In this document: positions 15,900-25,066 of the stretch, piece by piece | How the letters are laid out: each line of letters starts with the position of its first letter | How positions within the stretch are numbered: position 1 is the first letter of the stretch | Source of the DNA: Myxococcales bacterium | GTDB taxonomy: Bacteria; Myxococcota_A; Polyangia; Polyangiales; Houyiibacteriaceae | Direction: 5' to 3' | NCBI GenBank assembly: GCA_019637115.1 | Contig: JAHBWH010000017.1 | Location: forward strand, 1 to 64,000 | DNA: 64,000 nucleotides | Notes under the pieces: generated by a model | What the model was told of the DNA's origin: nothing | Databases searched by the model: none | Seen by the model: only the letters and a program-made list of their open reading frames with translations | Program-made: the position numbers and the translations under genes

Positions 15900-17495
15900 G
15901 TGAGCGTCCGAGTCGAGCGGCGACGGGACTGCCAGGACGGACTCCACTTCGAGGTCTTCCACGCGCTCTCGGACGCGCTGGCTTGGCGTGGGGTCTTGCG
16001 TGCCTTCGGCGACGGCGCGCTCGTGCGCGAGGAGCGTTGGGGGCCAGTGCACGTGCGGACGGCGATCGTGCCCTTCCAGCTCGAGGGGCGCGTCGGTGAT
16101 CGCCCGGGACGTGTCGACGTCGTCTTCCGCGTCGGCACCTCGCGGCAGACGCGAGCCCTCTGGCTCGGATGGCTCGAGGACGCGCTCGAGGCGCTCGCGC
16201 AGGCCGCGGGCGGCGCGGGCCCAACGAACGACCCTGTCGACTCCATTGACTCTGTCGACCCTGTCAGCTCCGTCGACTCCGTCGACTCTGTCGACTCTGT
16301 CGGCTCCGTCGGCTCCGTCGACCCTGCCGACTCCGTCGACCCTATCGGCTCCGTCGAGCGCTCGAGCTCGGAGCCCGCGTACTTCGACGCCGCGGCGCAT
16401 GCGCCCTGCGATCCCCGCGTGATCGAGCTCGTCGCGGAGCTCCTCGCGCGCCCGGGGAACGCCGCCAGCTCGCACGTGCATGGGCGGGCCGCCGCCGGTC
16501 ACCTCGACGAGGCCACCCTGGCCGTACGCGAGGCCGTGGGTGGCGCCCACGAGGTCGTGTGGACGAGCGGCGCGACCGAGGCGAACGCGCTCGCCATCCT
16601 CCGCCGCCTGGGGCCTGACCGAACGAGCGACGCGCGAGCTCACGCCCTCGGCGTCGAGGGCGCCCATCCGTCCCTCCTCGGACCGCTCGCCGAAGCGTCG
16701 AGGCGAGGCGCGGAGGTGGAGCTCGTGCCGCTCGAGGCCGACGGGCGCGTCGACGTCGAGCGGCTCTGTGCGCGTGTACGGCCCGACACCCAGCTCGTCA
16801 GCCTCCCGCACGTGAGCTCCGTGACCGGGGTCGTGCAGCCGCTCGCGGCGCTCGCGGCGCGGCTGCCCCCAGGTCCCACGCTGCACGTCGACGCCGCGCA
16901 GTCGTTCGTGCGAGACGACGGGGCGCTCGCGCACCCACGCATCGACGCCATCTCGATGAGCGCGCACAAGATCGGCGGCCCGCCTGGCGTCGGCGCGCTC
17001 GTCTTGCGTCATCCTCGCGGGCTCGCATCGAGCGGTGAGCCCATCCGTCGCGGCACCGCGCCGGTCGCGCTCATCGCTGGGCTCGGCCTCGCGGTCCGGC
17101 TCGAGCGCGAGGAAGGGGCCGCGCGCCAACGCGCACGCGCGCGTGTCCGGGAGCGCCTCCTTCAGGCGCTCGCGCCGCTCGGGCCCGTGCCCGTGACGCG
17201 GGCGCCCACGGCGTCACACATCGCTTGCGTACGCTTCCCAGGGTTCGACGCGCGCGCGCTCCAGCTCGTGCTCGGCGCTCGGATCTCGGCGTCGCTCGGG
17301 TCGGCCTGCAGCGCTGGCAGCCCGACCCCGAGCCACGAGCTGCTCGCGATGGGCCTCGCGCCTGCGCTCGCGGCCGAGGCGATCCGCTTCTCGTGGACGC
17401 ACGAGAGCGAGGTGCCGTCGCTCGCGGACCTGCTCGCCCGCGTCACGTCCGCGTCCGACCGCCAGCGCGCGCTGGTCGCGCCGCGCAGAGCGTAA
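15900..17495 (+). CDS. Cysteine desulfurase-like protein fused to an unknown N-terminal domain
   Basis: 531 aa, GTG start. Residues 1-105 form an unrecognised domain (DGLHFEVFHALSDALAWRGVLRA). A linker of Val-Asp-Ser/Gly-Ser triplets follows (~112-155), encoded by a 9-bp-like repeat (GACTCCGTC). From about 160 to the end is a class V, PLP-dependent NifS/IscS-type domain: WTSGATEAN, a PLP-binding Asp in HVDAAQSF, Schiff-base Lys in SMSAHKIGGPPG, and the active-site Cys in SLGSACSAGSPTPS. It should release sulfur from cysteine. No scaffold (IscU-like) gene is nearby; the preceding V4R-like protein is the best partner candidate. Confidence 0.85.
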   Translation: MSVRVERRRDCQDGLHFEVFHALSDALAWRGVLRAFGDGALVREERWGPVHVRTAIVPFQLEGRVGDRPGRVDVVFRVGTSRQTRALWLGWLEDALEALAQAAGGAGPTNDPVDSIDSVDPVSSVDSVDSVDSVGSVGSVDPADSVDPIGSVERSSSEPAYFDAAAHAPCDPRVIELVAELLARPGNAASSHVHGRAAAGHLDEATLAVREAVGGAHEVVWTSGATEANALAILRRLGPDRTSDARAHALGVEGAHPSLLGPLAEASRRGAEVELVPLEADGRVDVERLCARVRPDTQLVSLPHVSSVTGVVQPLAALAARLPPGPTLHVDAAQSFVRDDGALAHPRIDAISMSAHKIGGPPGVGALVLRHPRGLASSGEPIRRGTAPVALIAGLGLAVRLEREEGAARQRARARVRERLLQALAPLGPVPVTRAPTASHIACVRFPGFDARALQLVLGARISASLGSACSAGSPTPSHELLAMGLAPALAAEAIRFSWTHESEVPSLADLLARVTSASDRQRALVAPRRA

Positions 17496-17530
17496 GCCAG
17501 TCGCGCTCGGGAGCGTGGGTGCGAAACGCT

Positions 17531-17734
17531 CCGGACGCGGACTTCGGACGCGGACTTCGGATGCGGACTTCGGACGCGGACTTTGGACGCGGTCCGGACA
17601 CCGACTCCGGAGGCCGACTCCGGACACCGACTCCGGAGGCCGACTCCGGACGCCGACCCCGGACGCCGACCCCGGACGCCGACCCCGGACGCCGACCCCG
17701 GACGCCGACCCCGGACGCCGACCCCGGACGCCGA
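17531..17734. repeat. 13-bp tandem minisatellite
   Basis: About 16 copies of a 13-bp unit in two subfamilies: GGACGCGGACTTC-like copies first, then GACTCCGGACACC grading into GACCCCGGACGCC. The 13-bp period does not preserve a reading frame, so the array is non-coding even though every frame is open. It lies 3' of the desulfurase fusion. Confidence 0.9.
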
Positions 17735-18117
17735 TTTCGAACAAAGGGACGGTCCCAAACGATGACGAGGGCTCTCCCCCGCATGATCCGCGCGTGGCGC
17801 GTCGGCCCTGCGCATCATCCGCGCCAACGTCTCATGGCGGATGGGCTGCCGGGAATGTTCGCAACGTTGTTGGCGGAACTGCGACCCATCCTCCGATGTC
17901 CCCAGCAGGGGAAGTGGACGATGTGGCACATCTCCTGCTGTGACGTCCCCGCAGGCACCCCATTTCTTCTCGTGCGCCCAGTTCCTTCGCGATTTTGATG
18001 ACAAATCCGCAACGCAGGGTGTGCCGCGACGACATCAGAGTGTGACTGAGACTCACGCCGTGTGAGGAAAGCGCCACAGGTCCGGCGCACCCATGGACCT
18101 GACAGGAGCGAGCTCCC
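17735..18117. promoter_or_regulatory. AT-richer leader of the glycosyltransferase gene with hairpin next to the RBS
   Basis: No convincing gene is found here. The stretch is clearly less GC-rich than its surroundings. CAGGTCC (18077-18083) pairs with GGACCTG (18095-18101) around an 11-nt loop, and the ribosome site AGGAG (18104-18108) follows three bases later, ahead of ATG 18118. The stem could affect initiation. Confidence 0.45.
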
Positions 18118-19521
18118 ATGACCTCCGTCCCTGCCCTCCCAGAGCACCGACCCGCGGCCCCCCCCGAGGGACTCCGCCGCATCGGTATCCTGAACGATTA
18201 CGTCCGCATCCCCTACGCGAACGGCTCGTCCTTCGCGTCGCAGTTCCTCTTCCGCGAGCTCAGCGCGCGCGGCCTCGAGGTGACGGTGGTCGGGCCCGAG
18301 GACCCCGAGGCGACCCCGGACGATCTCCCCGAGCGGAGCGTGCTGCTCCCCGCGTTGCCCCTCCGGACCCACCCGGGGGTGCACCTCGCGATGCCCACCC
18401 TCGAGGGTCTCCGCAAGGTCGCCGCGCAGCACTTCGACCTCGTGCTCGCGCAGACGTGCAACGCCCTCATGGACGTCGGCGTCTGGCTGCGCGCCACCCA
18501 GCGGGTCCCGCTGATGATGGTCAACACGGTGCACCTGCCCAGCGTCTACAACACGCTCCTGCCCGAGCGCCTCGACCGGAGCGCCGCGGTTCACTGGGCC
18601 TTCCGAGAGGTCCTCGTGCCCTTCGCGGAGAGCCAGACGGTCGACGCCTACAACCGCGGCGACGGGCTGGTCGTGCTGTCGAAGGGGCTCGAGACCTACT
18701 GGCGCGAGCGGGGCGTCGAGGTCCCCATCCACGTGATCGGGCGCGCGGTCGATCCCGTCGTCTTCAACCGCACGCCCGGCGCCGATCCCTTCCCCGCGGC
18801 CGCGAAGCGCGGCGGTCGGCTCCTGGTCGTCTGCCGCCACGTCCGCGAGAAGGGCATCGCCCGTCTCTTGCGGATCTTCGCGCACCGCGTGGCGCCGGCG
18901 AAGCCGAACGCGACCCTCACGCTCGTCGGCGACGGCCCGGACCACGAGACCTTCAAGGCGCTCGCCGAAGAGCTCCGCATCGCCGACCGCGTCTTCTTCG
19001 TCGGCGAGCAGCCGCTCCTCTCGATGTCGACGTGGTATGCGCACGCCGATGTCTTCGTCTACACGTCGCTCAGCGAGACCTATGGCCAGGTCGTCACCGA
19101 AGCCCTCTGGTGCGGCCTGCCGGTGGTCGCGTTCGAGGACGGCATGGGCGTGAGCGGTCAGGTCGCGCACGGTCACGACGGCGAGCTCATCGCGCCCGGG
19201 CCCGACGAGGCCGTCGCGGACGCGAGCTTCGCGCACGCGACGCTGCGGCTGCTCTCGGACGCCAAGCGTCGGCAGCGCTTCGGCGCCGAGGCGACGCGGC
19301 GAGCCCACCTGCGCGCAGACCCCGAGCGCTGCATTGCGCGCTACTTCGAGGCCTTCGAGGTCGCGCGCCAGCACTGCCGGAGGTCTCCGACGACCTCGAA
19401 GCGCGAGGAGCTCACGGTGCTCGGGCGATGGGCAGGTGTCCACTCCGCCGCGGCCGCGCTCGGGCTGCTGCGCCCCCCTGCGCACGTCCCGACGAACGTG
19501 AGCGTGCCGCGCTGGGGCTGA
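18118..19521 (+). CDS. GT-B glycosyltransferase, GT4-like
   Basis: 467 aa, with AGGAG nine bases upstream of the ATG. The N-terminal Rossmann half begins IGILNDYVRIPYANGSS. The C-terminal nucleotide-sugar domain has the GT4 signatures VCRHVREKGI, LVGDGPDHE and VYTSLSETYGQVVTEALWCGLPVVAF (EX7E). GT4 retaining enzymes of this kind build glycolipids or capsular glycans; overall it resembles glycosyl transfer to diacylglycerol or phosphatidylinositol-type acceptors, but the acceptor cannot be told. No signal peptide. Monocistronic, with a long leader. Confidence 0.9.
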   Translation: MTSVPALPEHRPAAPPEGLRRIGILNDYVRIPYANGSSFASQFLFRELSARGLEVTVVGPEDPEATPDDLPERSVLLPALPLRTHPGVHLAMPTLEGLRKVAAQHFDLVLAQTCNALMDVGVWLRATQRVPLMMVNTVHLPSVYNTLLPERLDRSAAVHWAFREVLVPFAESQTVDAYNRGDGLVVLSKGLETYWRERGVEVPIHVIGRAVDPVVFNRTPGADPFPAAAKRGGRLLVVCRHVREKGIARLLRIFAHRVAPAKPNATLTLVGDGPDHETFKALAEELRIADRVFFVGEQPLLSMSTWYAHADVFVYTSLSETYGQVVTEALWCGLPVVAFEDGMGVSGQVAHGHDGELIAPGPDEAVADASFAHATLRLLSDAKRRQRFGAEATRRAHLRADPERCIARYFEAFEVARQHCRRSPTTSKREELTVLGRWAGVHSAAAALGLLRPPAHVPTNVSVPRWG

Positions 19522-19630
19522 GCTCGCGCCTGCTCCGCCGACGAACGCGAGCGGCGTCGGGTCGCACGCGCTCGCGCGGTTGCGCTCTCTCCCGCGCGCA
19601 CCCTTCACGAGGCCTGATACCCTCGCGCCC

Positions 19631-21430
19631 ATGGTGCGATTCCTCGTCGTCGTGCTCGCCTCGCTCCTCGCCTGCGGCGACGACGCGCCCGCGCCGCCCG
19701 CGCCCGAGGCCCCGCTCGACGTCGCGGCGCTGCTCGCCTCCCGGCGCGTCGACTGGGCGGCCGACGAGCGCGCGCGCGCGATCGAGGAGGGGCGCGCCGC
19801 GCTCGAGCGGCACGAGTGCAGCCGCTGCCACTCGTTCGGCGCGGAGGGCGACCTCGGCCACGTCGCGCCGGCGGGCCGCTCCGACCATTGCACGAGCTGC
19901 CACCAATGGCTGAAAGGCATGCAGCCCGGCGATCGCCACTTCGATCTGCTCGCGTCGCGCTACGGCGAGGACGTCGTCCGACGCTACCAGCGCGTCATCG
20001 ATCACTACCAAGAGGTGCCCGACCTCCACCGCTTCGCCGAGCGCATCGAGCCTCGCTGGATCGACGAGTTCCTGCGGGAGCCCTACGACCTGCGCCCCGC
20101 GATGGGCGAGACGATGCCGCGCCTCGCGCTCGGCGACGCCGACCGTCGCGCGATCGTTCGGTACTTCGCGGCCGTCGCGGGCGTGGCCGATCCCGCCGCT
20201 GGTCCCGCCGCTGGTCCCGCCGCTGCTCTCGTCGCGCCGGCCCCCTCGCCCGCGGCGCTGGCCGAAGGTCGTCAGCTCTTCCTCACCCGTGGCTGCGTCG
20301 CGTGCCACACCTTCGGCAACCTCGACACCGGCACGTCGCGTGACGCCTTCACGCGCGCGAGCCTGCCCACCCGGCTCGCGCCGAACCTCCGCTTCACGCG
20401 GGAGCGGATGTCGCGCGAGCTCGTGGTCGCGTGGATCCTCGAGCCGACCGAGCTCCTCGCCAGCACCCGCATGCCGAAGCTGATCTTCGCGCGCCACGAG
20501 GCGGAGCGCCTCGCCGACTTCTTGCTCCACGCCGACGTCGCCGTACCACCCGCCCCGGCGGCGCCCTCGCTCGCGCCGCCGCCGGCGGTCGAGCGCGCGG
20601 TCGGTTGGGCGGAGGTGAAGGATCGTGTGCTCGGCCGCATCTGCGTGCACTGCCACATGAACGATCACGAGCGCGACCTCGGCCCGGGCAACGAGGGGGG
20701 CTTTGGCTGGCCCGGGAGCCGCCTCGCGATGCGCACGTACGAGATGCTCGTGCGGGGCGCGGTCGATCCAGCCTCGGGAGAGCGCTACTCCGTGCTCGAG
20801 CCGCGCCCTGGGCAGTCCGAGGCCCCGCTCGTGCTCGCGATGATGACGAGGCGGCACGAGGAGCTGCGCGATCACGTCGCGGCCTTCGAGGATCACGCGC
20901 GGCCCGCGTACCCCACCGTCCGAGAGGGGATGCCGCTCGGGATGCCGCTCGGTCTGCCCTCCATCCCGGACGACGAGGTCGCGCTCGTGCGCGCGTGGAT
21001 CGCGCAAGGCTGCCCGGGCCCGACCGAGGTGACGGGCATGCCGGGGATCACGGACGGCCTCCTCGTGCCCGACGGACCGATCGAGCCCAACCGCGGGTGT
21101 GAGCGCCGGGACCCCGCCGACGCGCGCCCGAGCTGGGCCGACCAGCCGCCGCCCGCTTGGGAGCGCCCGGCGGAGCGCCCGTCGAACGAGCGCCCGTCGA
21201 ACGAGGGACAGTCGAACGAGGGACAGTCGAACGAGGGACAGTCGAACGAGGGACAGTCGAACGAGCGCTCGGCGGAGCGCCCGTCGAATGAGGGACAGTC
21301 GAACGAGCGCCCGTCGAACGAGCGACAGTCGAACGAGCGTCCGGCGGAGCGCTCGTCGAACGAGCGCCCTGCGAACGAGCGCCCTGCGCCGCCGACCGAG
21401 GGCGCGAGAACGGAGCGCCGGGGGCGTTGA
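19631..21430 (+). CDS. Tetrahaem c-type cytochrome lipoprotein
   Basis: 599 aa from ATG 19631; signal peptide with lipobox LLAC, so lipid-anchored and exported. Four CxxCH haem sites: CSRCH (Cys63), CTSCH (Cys87), CVACH (Cys222) and CVHCH (Cys338). Met-containing loops such as RMPKL could supply axial ligands. An Ala/Gly/Pro repeat links the second and third haem domains. The C-terminal ~90 residues are 5-residue repeats (SNEGQ, SNERP and AERPS types) and probably disordered. Role: periplasmic or surface electron transfer. The stop overlaps the TTG of the following transporter gene. Confidence 0.88.
   Translation: MVRFLVVVLASLLACGDDAPAPPAPEAPLDVAALLASRRVDWAADERARAIEEGRAALERHECSRCHSFGAEGDLGHVAPAGRSDHCTSCHQWLKGMQPGDRHFDLLASRYGEDVVRRYQRVIDHYQEVPDLHRFAERIEPRWIDEFLREPYDLRPAMGETMPRLALGDADRRAIVRYFAAVAGVADPAAGPAAGPAAALVAPAPSPAALAEGRQLFLTRGCVACHTFGNLDTGTSRDAFTRASLPTRLAPNLRFTRERMSRELVVAWILEPTELLASTRMPKLIFARHEAERLADFLLHADVAVPPAPAAPSLAPPPAVERAVGWAEVKDRVLGRICVHCHMNDHERDLGPGNEGGFGWPGSRLAMRTYEMLVRGAVDPASGERYSVLEPRPGQSEAPLVLAMMTRRHEELRDHVAAFEDHARPAYPTVREGMPLGMPLGLPSIPDDEVALVRAWIAQGCPGPTEVTGMPGITDGLLVPDGPIEPNRGCERRDPADARPSWADQPPPAWERPAERPSNERPSNEGQSNEGQSNEGQSNEGQSNERSAERPSNEGQSNERPSNERQSNERPAERSSNERPANERPAPPTEGARTERRGR
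21175..21390 (+). repeat. In-frame 15-bp repeat encoding the cytochrome tail
   Basis: Successive 15-bp units (TCGAACGAGGGACAG and TCGAACGAGCGCCCG types) encode SNEGQ/SNERP. The central copies are nearly identical, which indicates recent expansion; the reading frame is preserved. Confidence 0.85.
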
Positions 21431-24400
21431 AGGAGCGGGCGCGACGGCTCTTCGGCATCCCCGACGGGCACGGCGCCCGCGCGGTTCGGCTCGTCACGCT
21501 CGTCTTCGGGCTCAACGTCGCGCTCGCGTTCCTCAAGACCGCCCAGAACGGGCTCTTCCTCGAGGTCTTCGCGCGGGACGCGATCCCCTGGGCGTTCGCG
21601 GCGAGCGCGCTCGTCCTGGCGCTCGCGAGCTCGCTCTGCGTGAGCCTCGCGCCACGGCTCGGCGCGACGCGCCTCGCGCGCAGCGCGCTCGTCGTGAGCG
21701 TCGCCGCGCTCCTCGGCGCCTACGCGCTCGTCACCCTCCACGACGTCCCGGCCACACACTTCCTCACCTACGTGATCGCCGAGACCGTCAGCGGCGTCCT
21801 CGTCGTGCAGCTCTGGTCCGTCGTCGCGATCGCCTGCGACGCCCGCACCGCGCGCAAGATCCTGCCCCTCGCCGGGCTCGGCGGCGGGCTCGCGTGGACC
21901 GTCGCGGGCCTCGCGACCGGCCCCCTCGGGCACGCCTTCGGCGCCGCGTCGCTCCTGCTCGTCTCGCCGCTCGTGCTCCTCGTCGCGCTCGCGCTCCTCG
22001 TCTCGATCGCGCGGCGCGACGTGAGCGAGCGCGCGCCCGGCCGCGCGCGCGCGGGAGGCCTGCTCGCGAGCTGGCTCGAGGGCTTTCGTTTCGTCGCGGG
22101 CGACCCGTTGATGCGCCTCGTCGCGCTGCTCGCGGTGCTCGCGCTCCTCAACGAGCAGCTCCTCGACTTCGCGCTGATGGCCACCGCGCAGAAGACGCTC
22201 TCGGGGGCCGAGGCGCTGAGCGAATTCTTCGGGCGCTACTACGCGATCACGAGCGCGATCTCGCTCGTGCTCCTGGCGGGCGCGTCGGGGCGGCTGCTCG
22301 CCGGGCTCGGCGTGACGCGCGCGCTGCTGGCGGCCCCGGCGCTGATCTGCGTCGCGGCCTTCGTCGCGGTCGCCGCGCCGAGCCTGACGACCGTGGTGCT
22401 GCTCCGCGGCGTCGGGCGCGTGCTCAAGCAGTCGCTCTGGTCGTCCGCCAACGAGCAGCTCCAGACGCCGCTCCCGAGCGTGCGCCGCTCCCAAGCGCGC
22501 GCGGCGGTGCGCGGGGTCATCGCGCCCGTGGGGTACGCGCTCGGTGCGCTCGTCCTCACCACCTTGCCCTCGGATCTCGACGTGCGTTGGCTCGCGGCGC
22601 TCGTCCTGCTGAGCGCGCTCGCGATGGCCATCGCCGTCGCGACGCGGACCCGCACGGCCTATCGCGCCGCGCTCGTCCGTGCGATCGACGAGCGCCGCGT
22701 GCTGCTCGGGAGCCCACGCGCGCACGCGACCAAGCCGCTCGACGTCGAGGCCGAGGCGGCGCTCGTCGCCGAGCTCGGCGCGGACGACCCCGCGCGCGCG
22801 GCGCTCGCCGCCGAGCTGCTCGGGCTCTCGGGCGCGCGCGACGCCGAGCCTCTGCGAGACGCGCTTTGCCATCAGGCCGAAGAGGTGCGACACGCGGCGC
22901 TCCGCGCGCTCGTCCGGCTGGAGCCGCCATGGCTCGAGGAGGCGTTGGTCTCGGCGCTCGATTCCTCGGGGGACCTCGCGCTGCGACGCGAGGCGCTGCG
23001 CGCGCTCGGCGCGTCGCCGCGCCTCTCGGACGCCACGCTCTCGACGCTCGGGTCGCTCGGAAAGCAGTGGGTCGAGGCGGCGTCGGCGGACTCGGCCACG
23101 GACACGCACACGTACGCGGCCACGGGGACGGCGACGGACTCGAACGCGGACTCGGACTCGGACTCGAACTCGGACTCGAACTCGAACTCGGACTCGAACT
23201 CGGACTCGAACTCGGACTCGGACTCGGACTCGGACTCGGACTCGGACTCGGACACGAGTTCGGACTCGGACTCGGACACGAATTCGGCCACGGACACGAA
23301 TTCGGACTCGGACTCGGACGCGAATTCGGCCACGGCCACGGCCACGGCCTCGTACGCGGCCACGGACACGGCCACGCACTCGGCCGCCGCGCGCACCCTC
23401 GCAGCGACCGCACGCGCAGTGTTCTTGCAGCGCACGCGCGAGGGAGCCGCGCTCGGCGCGGCGTTGCTCCCGCTCCTGCGACGGCGGGAGAGTCTGCCTG
23501 CGGCGCTCGACGCGCTCGACCCGCGCGCGCTCGACGCGCGGGGCGTGCTCTCCGAGCTCGCGCGCTGGCTCGAGCCGAAGGCGACCGACCGGGAAGGCCG
23601 CGCGCGCGTCGCCGATCCGGAGGCCGCGCTGCTCGTCGCCGACGTGGCGGTGCGACTGCGCGTCGCGGCGCTCTTGCCCGACGTCGTCCGGCTCCTCGAG
23701 GACGAGCGCGTCGCCGCGCCGACCGCGCGCCTGCTCGCCGGGCTCGGCGAGGCGGGCCTCGCTGGTCCCGTGCTGAGCGGCACCGAGACGCAGGCGGCCA
23801 GCGTGAGCCGGCTCGCGAGCCGGATCGCGCGCGTCTCCGATCCAAGCGGACGCGTCGCCAGCGACGAGGGGGAGCGCGTGACCGAGGCGCTGGTGATGCG
23901 CCTGCTCCAGCACCCGAGCGAGCCACTCCGCCGCCACACCGCCGAGGCGCTCGGGCTCGCGGTCGCGCGAGGACGACGCGCGCCGCTGCCGCGCGAGGTC
24001 GTCGCGCCGCTCCTCGCGCGTGATCTCGAGCGGGCTTACCAGCTCTACTCGATCCTCGCGGGCATCGCGCACGACGATGGGAAGCCGGATTGGGAGGTGG
24101 AGCCGGAGTACCAGTTCCTCGCGCACGAGATCGAGCTGCTCGTCGAGCGCGCGCGCCGATCGGTGCTCGGGCTGCTCGTCCTGATGGGGCGCAAGCGTCT
24201 GGTCGACGCGGTCGAGGTCGGGCGGCGCCGAGCGAGCGCGTCGCGCGACGCGCAGGTCGCCGAGCTCCTCGAGCTCGGGCTCGATCGCGAGCTCTCGCGG
24301 CGCGTCGTACCGCTCTTCGAGCGGCTCTCCTTGCGGGAGCGCGTCGCCGCTGCGTCGCGGCTCGGACTCCTCGACGAGCGCGCGTTCGCCAGCCCGCTGG

Positions 24401-24993
24401 ACGGCATCGCCGCGCTCGGCGACCCTCACTTGCGCCGCTGCGCGCGGCTCACCTACGGTGAGAGGCTTCGGACGAGCGAGCCGGGCGCCGCGGGGGTCGA
24501 CGCCGCAGCCGGCGAGCCGACCCGGGCGCCTCCCGCCGAGCTCCCGTGCACCGCAGACGACGACGCGATGATCCCGCTCTACGAACGGCTCCGGTTCCTA
24601 CGCAGCGTGCCGCTCTTCCGCGACCTCGAGAGCGACGACGTCATCCAGCTCGCGGAGCGGGTCGAGCACGTGGAGCTCCGCCGCGGCGAGGTCGTCTTCA
24701 CGAAGGGGGATCCTGGCGAGGACCTCTACCTCGTCGCGCGCGGGAAGGTGGCGATCGTCGACGGGGACCGCGACGTCGCCGTGCTCGGCGAGCGCGAGCT
24801 CTTCGGCGAGCTCGCCATCCTCGACCACCAACCCCGGAGCGCCGACGCGATCGTCCGCGAGGACGCCGTGCTCCTTCGCCTGCGCGGCGCCGACGTGGAC
24901 GAGCTGCTCGAGCGCCGGCCCGGCGCGATGCGCGAGATCGTCCGCGTCCTGGCGCATCGGCTCCGGGAGAGTGGGCGACGTCGAGCAGAGTGA
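21427..24993 (+). CDS. Membrane translocase (Npt/ADP-ATP-like) with HEAT-like and cyclic-nucleotide-binding domains
   Basis: 1188 aa, TTG start overlapping the previous stop. Residues ~15-425 form about a dozen membrane helices of MFS/NTP-NDP exchanger type (LVFGLNVALAFLKTAQNGLFLE, AETVSGVLVVQLWSVVAIA). Soluble helical repeats resembling HEAT follow (ARAALAAELLGLSG, HQAEEVRHAALRALV), are interrupted at ~565-650 by an Asp/Ser/Asn/Thr repeat, and continue to ~1030. The last ~130 residues are a cyclic-nucleotide-binding domain (VPLFRDLESDDVIQLAERVE, FTKGDPGEDLYLV, FGELAILDHQPRSADA). Substrate unknown. The layout suggests transport or signalling gated by cNMP. Confidence 0.85.
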   Translation: MKERARRLFGIPDGHGARAVRLVTLVFGLNVALAFLKTAQNGLFLEVFARDAIPWAFAASALVLALASSLCVSLAPRLGATRLARSALVVSVAALLGAYALVTLHDVPATHFLTYVIAETVSGVLVVQLWSVVAIACDARTARKILPLAGLGGGLAWTVAGLATGPLGHAFGAASLLLVSPLVLLVALALLVSIARRDVSERAPGRARAGGLLASWLEGFRFVAGDPLMRLVALLAVLALLNEQLLDFALMATAQKTLSGAEALSEFFGRYYAITSAISLVLLAGASGRLLAGLGVTRALLAAPALICVAAFVAVAAPSLTTVVLLRGVGRVLKQSLWSSANEQLQTPLPSVRRSQARAAVRGVIAPVGYALGALVLTTLPSDLDVRWLAALVLLSALAMAIAVATRTRTAYRAALVRAIDERRVLLGSPRAHATKPLDVEAEAALVAELGADDPARAALAAELLGLSGARDAEPLRDALCHQAEEVRHAALRALVRLEPPWLEEALVSALDSSGDLALRREALRALGASPRLSDATLSTLGSLGKQWVEAASADSATDTHTYAATGTATDSNADSDSDSNSDSNSNSDSNSDSNSDSDSDSDSDSDSDTSSDSDSDTNSATDTNSDSDSDANSATATATASYAATDTATHSAAARTLAATARAVFLQRTREGAALGAALLPLLRRRESLPAALDALDPRALDARGVLSELARWLEPKATDREGRARVADPEAALLVADVAVRLRVAALLPDVVRLLEDERVAAPTARLLAGLGEAGLAGPVLSGTETQAASVSRLASRIARVSDPSGRVASDEGERVTEALVMRLLQHPSEPLRRHTAEALGLAVARGRRAPLPREVVAPLLARDLERAYQLYSILAGIAHDDGKPDWEVEPEYQFLAHEIELLVERARRSVLGLLVLMGRKRLVDAVEVGRRRASASRDAQVAELLELGLDRELSRRVVPLFERLSLRERVAAASRLGLLDERAFASPLDGIAALGDPHLRRCARLTYGERLRTSEPGAAGVDAAAGEPTRAPPAELPCTADDDAMIPLYERLRFLRSVPLFRDLESDDVIQLAERVEHVELRRGEVVFTKGDPGEDLYLVARGKVAIVDGDRDVAVLGERELFGELAILDHQPRSADAIVREDAVLLRLRGADVDELLERRPGAMREIVRVLAHRLRESGRRRAE
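23134..23373 (+). repeat. In-frame hexanucleotide repeat (GACTCG type)
   Basis: Runs of GACTCG with GAACTCG, GACACG, GCCACG and similar variants encode a Ser-Asp/Asn/Thr linker of about 80 residues inside the HEAT-like region. The 6-bp period keeps frame; variants cluster at the ends, as expected of slippage-expanded repeats. Confidence 0.9.
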
Positions 24994-25066
24994 GCGCTCG
25001 ACCGTGCGGAAGGGCGCGCGACGTACCGCGTCGAACGAACGCGGAGTCGAGTGGCCGCTCCGCGCC

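Noticed and set aside
17162-18004. A 280-codon minus-strand frame through the minisatellite
   Set aside because: Most of it is the translated 13-bp repeat and antisense of the desulfurase; no start signal or domain.
20893-24429. A 1178-codon open frame on the minus strand
   Set aside because: Antisense to the cytochrome and transporter genes; low-complexity Arg/Val and Arg/Glu content comes from their repeats and codon bias.
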